The position numbers were made by a program, and so were the translations under genes. The notes under the pieces are model-generated. The model made no database searches and was not told where the DNA came from. It saw nothing but the letters and a program-made list of their open reading frames with translations. Below, piece after piece: positions 62,368 to 64,000 of a stretch of 64,000 bases of DNA. The first letter of the stretch is position 1; every line of letters begins with the position of its first letter. Source of the stretch: Rebecca billardiae RCC1528 (lineage: Eukaryota; Haptophyta); the NCBI GenBank assembly GCA_965240325.2, contig OZ251232.1, positions 682,001 through 746,000 of the forward strand, read 5' to 3'.

Positions 62368-62912
62368 CCCCCTCCACCACGCTGGTCGCTGCTCCACCCG
62401 TGAGGCCGCTGCTCGCCGCCTCACGCCTGGGCACTCTTCCAGTGCGCTTCCATCCTTCTCTTCTCATTCCACATCTGCATGCTGCCGTCCTCAGCGGCCT
62501 CCCCCCTCCACCACGCTGGTCGCTGCTCCACCCGTGAGGCCGCTGCTCGCCGCCTCACGCCTGGGCACTCTTCCAGTGCGCTTCCATCCTTCTCTTCTCA
62601 TTCCACATCTGCATGCTGCCGTCCTCAGCGGCCTCCCCCCTCCACCACGCTGGTCGCTGCTCCACCCGTGAGGCCGCTGCTCGCCGCCTCACGCCTGGGC
62701 ACTCTTCCAGTGCGCTTCCATCCTTCTCTTCTCATTCCACATCTGCATGCTGCCGTCCTCAGCGGCCTCCCCCCTCCACCACGCTGGTCGCTGCTCCACC
62801 CGTGAGGCCGCTGCTCGCCGCCTCACGCCTGGGCACTCTTCCAGTGCGCTTCCATCCTTCTCTTGACCCTTTCCATTGCACATCTGCATGGTGCCGTCCT
62901 CAGCGGCCTCCT
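62368..62912 (+). repeat. 134-bp tandem satellite, four copies
   Basis: Units start at about 62368, 62502, 62636 and 62770 with a period of exactly 134 bp. The first three are virtually identical; the fourth diverges in its last third. Each contains CACCACGCTGGTCGCTGCTC and GGGCACTCTTCCAGTGCGCT. As 134 is not a multiple of three, each unit shifts frame, so the open frames through it are not evidence of coding. Confidence 0.95.
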
Positions 62913-64000
62913 CCCGTGTCTCGCCTGCGCCGTGGCCTCCGCGCGCGCGCGGCCCGCTGCTCGTGGCCCCGGGCAGCAGCACCCCCTCGCTGCTGCCCGC
63001 CGCCTCCAGCTCGCCGCCCGCCCCGGACCCCCGGCCGGCTTCTCTTCATCGACTCCTCGCCTGCCGACGACCGCCGCTGCCGCCGCCGACACGGCTCCGC
63101 CCACGTCCGCGTGGGCGCGACTCCGTGCCTGGCCGCTGCCGCCCCGGCCGCCGACAGTCTGCTCGCCGCCCACGCACGGCCCGCGCCGTCGCGTGGCGGC
63201 GCGCACCGCCAGCCACCAGCCGCTCAAGCCCGTGCTCCCTCGGTCGTCCTCCCCTCGGACGGCCGCTGGGGCTCGCCCTCGAGCGGCGGCTGCCAACTCG
63301 GCCCGAGACAGTAGCAAGTCTCGTCCGAGCCTGCAACCGCAGGCTCCGAGTGAGTCCGCCAGCAGGCCTCGGCTCGGCCAGTGCTCACTCTCCGTGCGCT
63401 GCGGCGCCGTGCCGTGCCGCCTGCGCCTGACGGCGTGAAACGCCTCGTCCTGTCGACGTGTCGTACTCGAACTACTCGATCCGGACTAACTCACCGTTAG
63501 TGACTAAGCTCATAGTCATACTCATTCTATGATTTAATAACGACACTGTCAGACTAGTAGAGTTTACTAAGAATAAGAGACGCACATTCAGTTTACTAAT
63601 AAGAATAAGCCAGACGCACACATGTCACATCAGCTCAGCCTCAGGTCATAGGCGCGAGATTATTGACGGCCCGCCAACTGTCACGACCGCCGCCATGAAG
63701 CCGTCGCCGATGGTAGCGCCGCCGGAAAAATTCGTTCAGCCGTCCGCCTGCGAGGCCTGGACGAGGGCTGCGGCCGCCTCGCGTCGCGCCAGCGCCCGTC
63801 GTCCTCGCCCCACCGTCGTCCACAAAACGTCGTCGGCTCGTCGTCCGAACTCGCCGACTGGGCGCCGATGCGACAGCGCGCCGACAGGATGAGGATGAGT
63901 AGTAGGGAATGTAGAGCCCCACTGTCGGTTGGGGAAGGTGTGTATCAAGCGGCATGACTGGGGTAGCTTAATTATCACACAGAAGGTCTGGCCCTCAGGT
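62913..64000. other. Right-end region, no gene supported
   Basis: GC-rich to about 63440 with Ser/Pro/Arg-type frames on both strands that are probably spurious, then AT-richer DNA with TTTACTAA...AATAAG repeats near 63565-63610. A gene crossing the right edge cannot be excluded. Confidence 0.4.

Noticed and set aside
62368-62912. CRISPR-like array
   Set aside because: It is a head-to-tail 134-bp tandem repeat without alternating unique spacers, in a eukaryotic context.
62876-63438. Ser/Pro-rich open frames after the satellite
   Set aside because: Several overlapping frames are equally open, with no motif, start context or splice support.

Overview
The window looks like nuclear DNA of a GC-rich, plastid-bearing unicellular eukaryote, most plausibly a haptophyte-type microalga. 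The evidence is spliceosomal introns inside conserved genes, eukaryote-only proteins (SPT5, NDUFAF7, MAPR, TMEM14, ABCG and ABCB half-transporters, F-box/RCC1), a RimM with an N-terminal leader suited to a plastid, and very high GC at third codon positions. Genes sit in GC-rich DNA separated by gaps of lower GC that carry AT microsatellites. The taxon is an inference; no marker gene is present.

Layout: a partial acidic protein (1-1506, -) and NDUFAF7 (1718-3055, +); a 150-residue unknown (-) divergent from SPT5 (5317-9194, +, one intron); a repeat-bearing gap (9.2-11.9 kb); plastid-type RimM (-) divergent from an XK-related-like membrane protein (+); a membrane-anchored aldo/keto reductase (-) lying between inverted copies of a dispersed repeat; TMEM14 (-). 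Then comes the dominant feature, a gene for a hybrid polyketide/non-ribosomal-peptide megasynthase of about 7990 residues (42018 to 17484, -), with a first exon of 22.9 kb and three small 3' exons. Divergent from it is a GT61 glycosyltransferase, followed by an ABCG half-transporter. Further right are an F-box/RCC1 protein, MAPR divergent from an ABCB half-transporter, a gap with a possible decayed gene, an acidic DFGDFG-repeat protein resembling the clathrin accessory protein aftiphilin (-), a second F-box/RCC1 copy broken by a frameshift, and a 134-bp tandem satellite.

Domain order in the megasynthase, read from sequence: degenerate ThDP-enzyme (acetolactate-synthase-like) region - acyl-AMP ligase - KR - ACP - ACP - KS - KR - ACP - KS (both catalytic His replaced by Asn, with an AT placed before its C-terminal motif) - ACP - condensation domain - eroded adenylation domain - ACP - membrane-spanning left-handed beta-helix terminal domain like that at the end of bacterial polylysine-type NRPSs. 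A starter acid would be activated by the ligase, reduced, extended once by the intact KS with malonyl units from the single AT, passed through the non-elongating KS, and handled by the C domain at a membrane. The neighbouring GT61 and ABCG genes could glycosylate and export the product, but that link rests on position only.

The inferred introns share an unusual 5' splice site: 8 of 11 begin GTGCG. Several gene pairs are divergent with only 120-290 bp between starts, which suggests bidirectional promoters.
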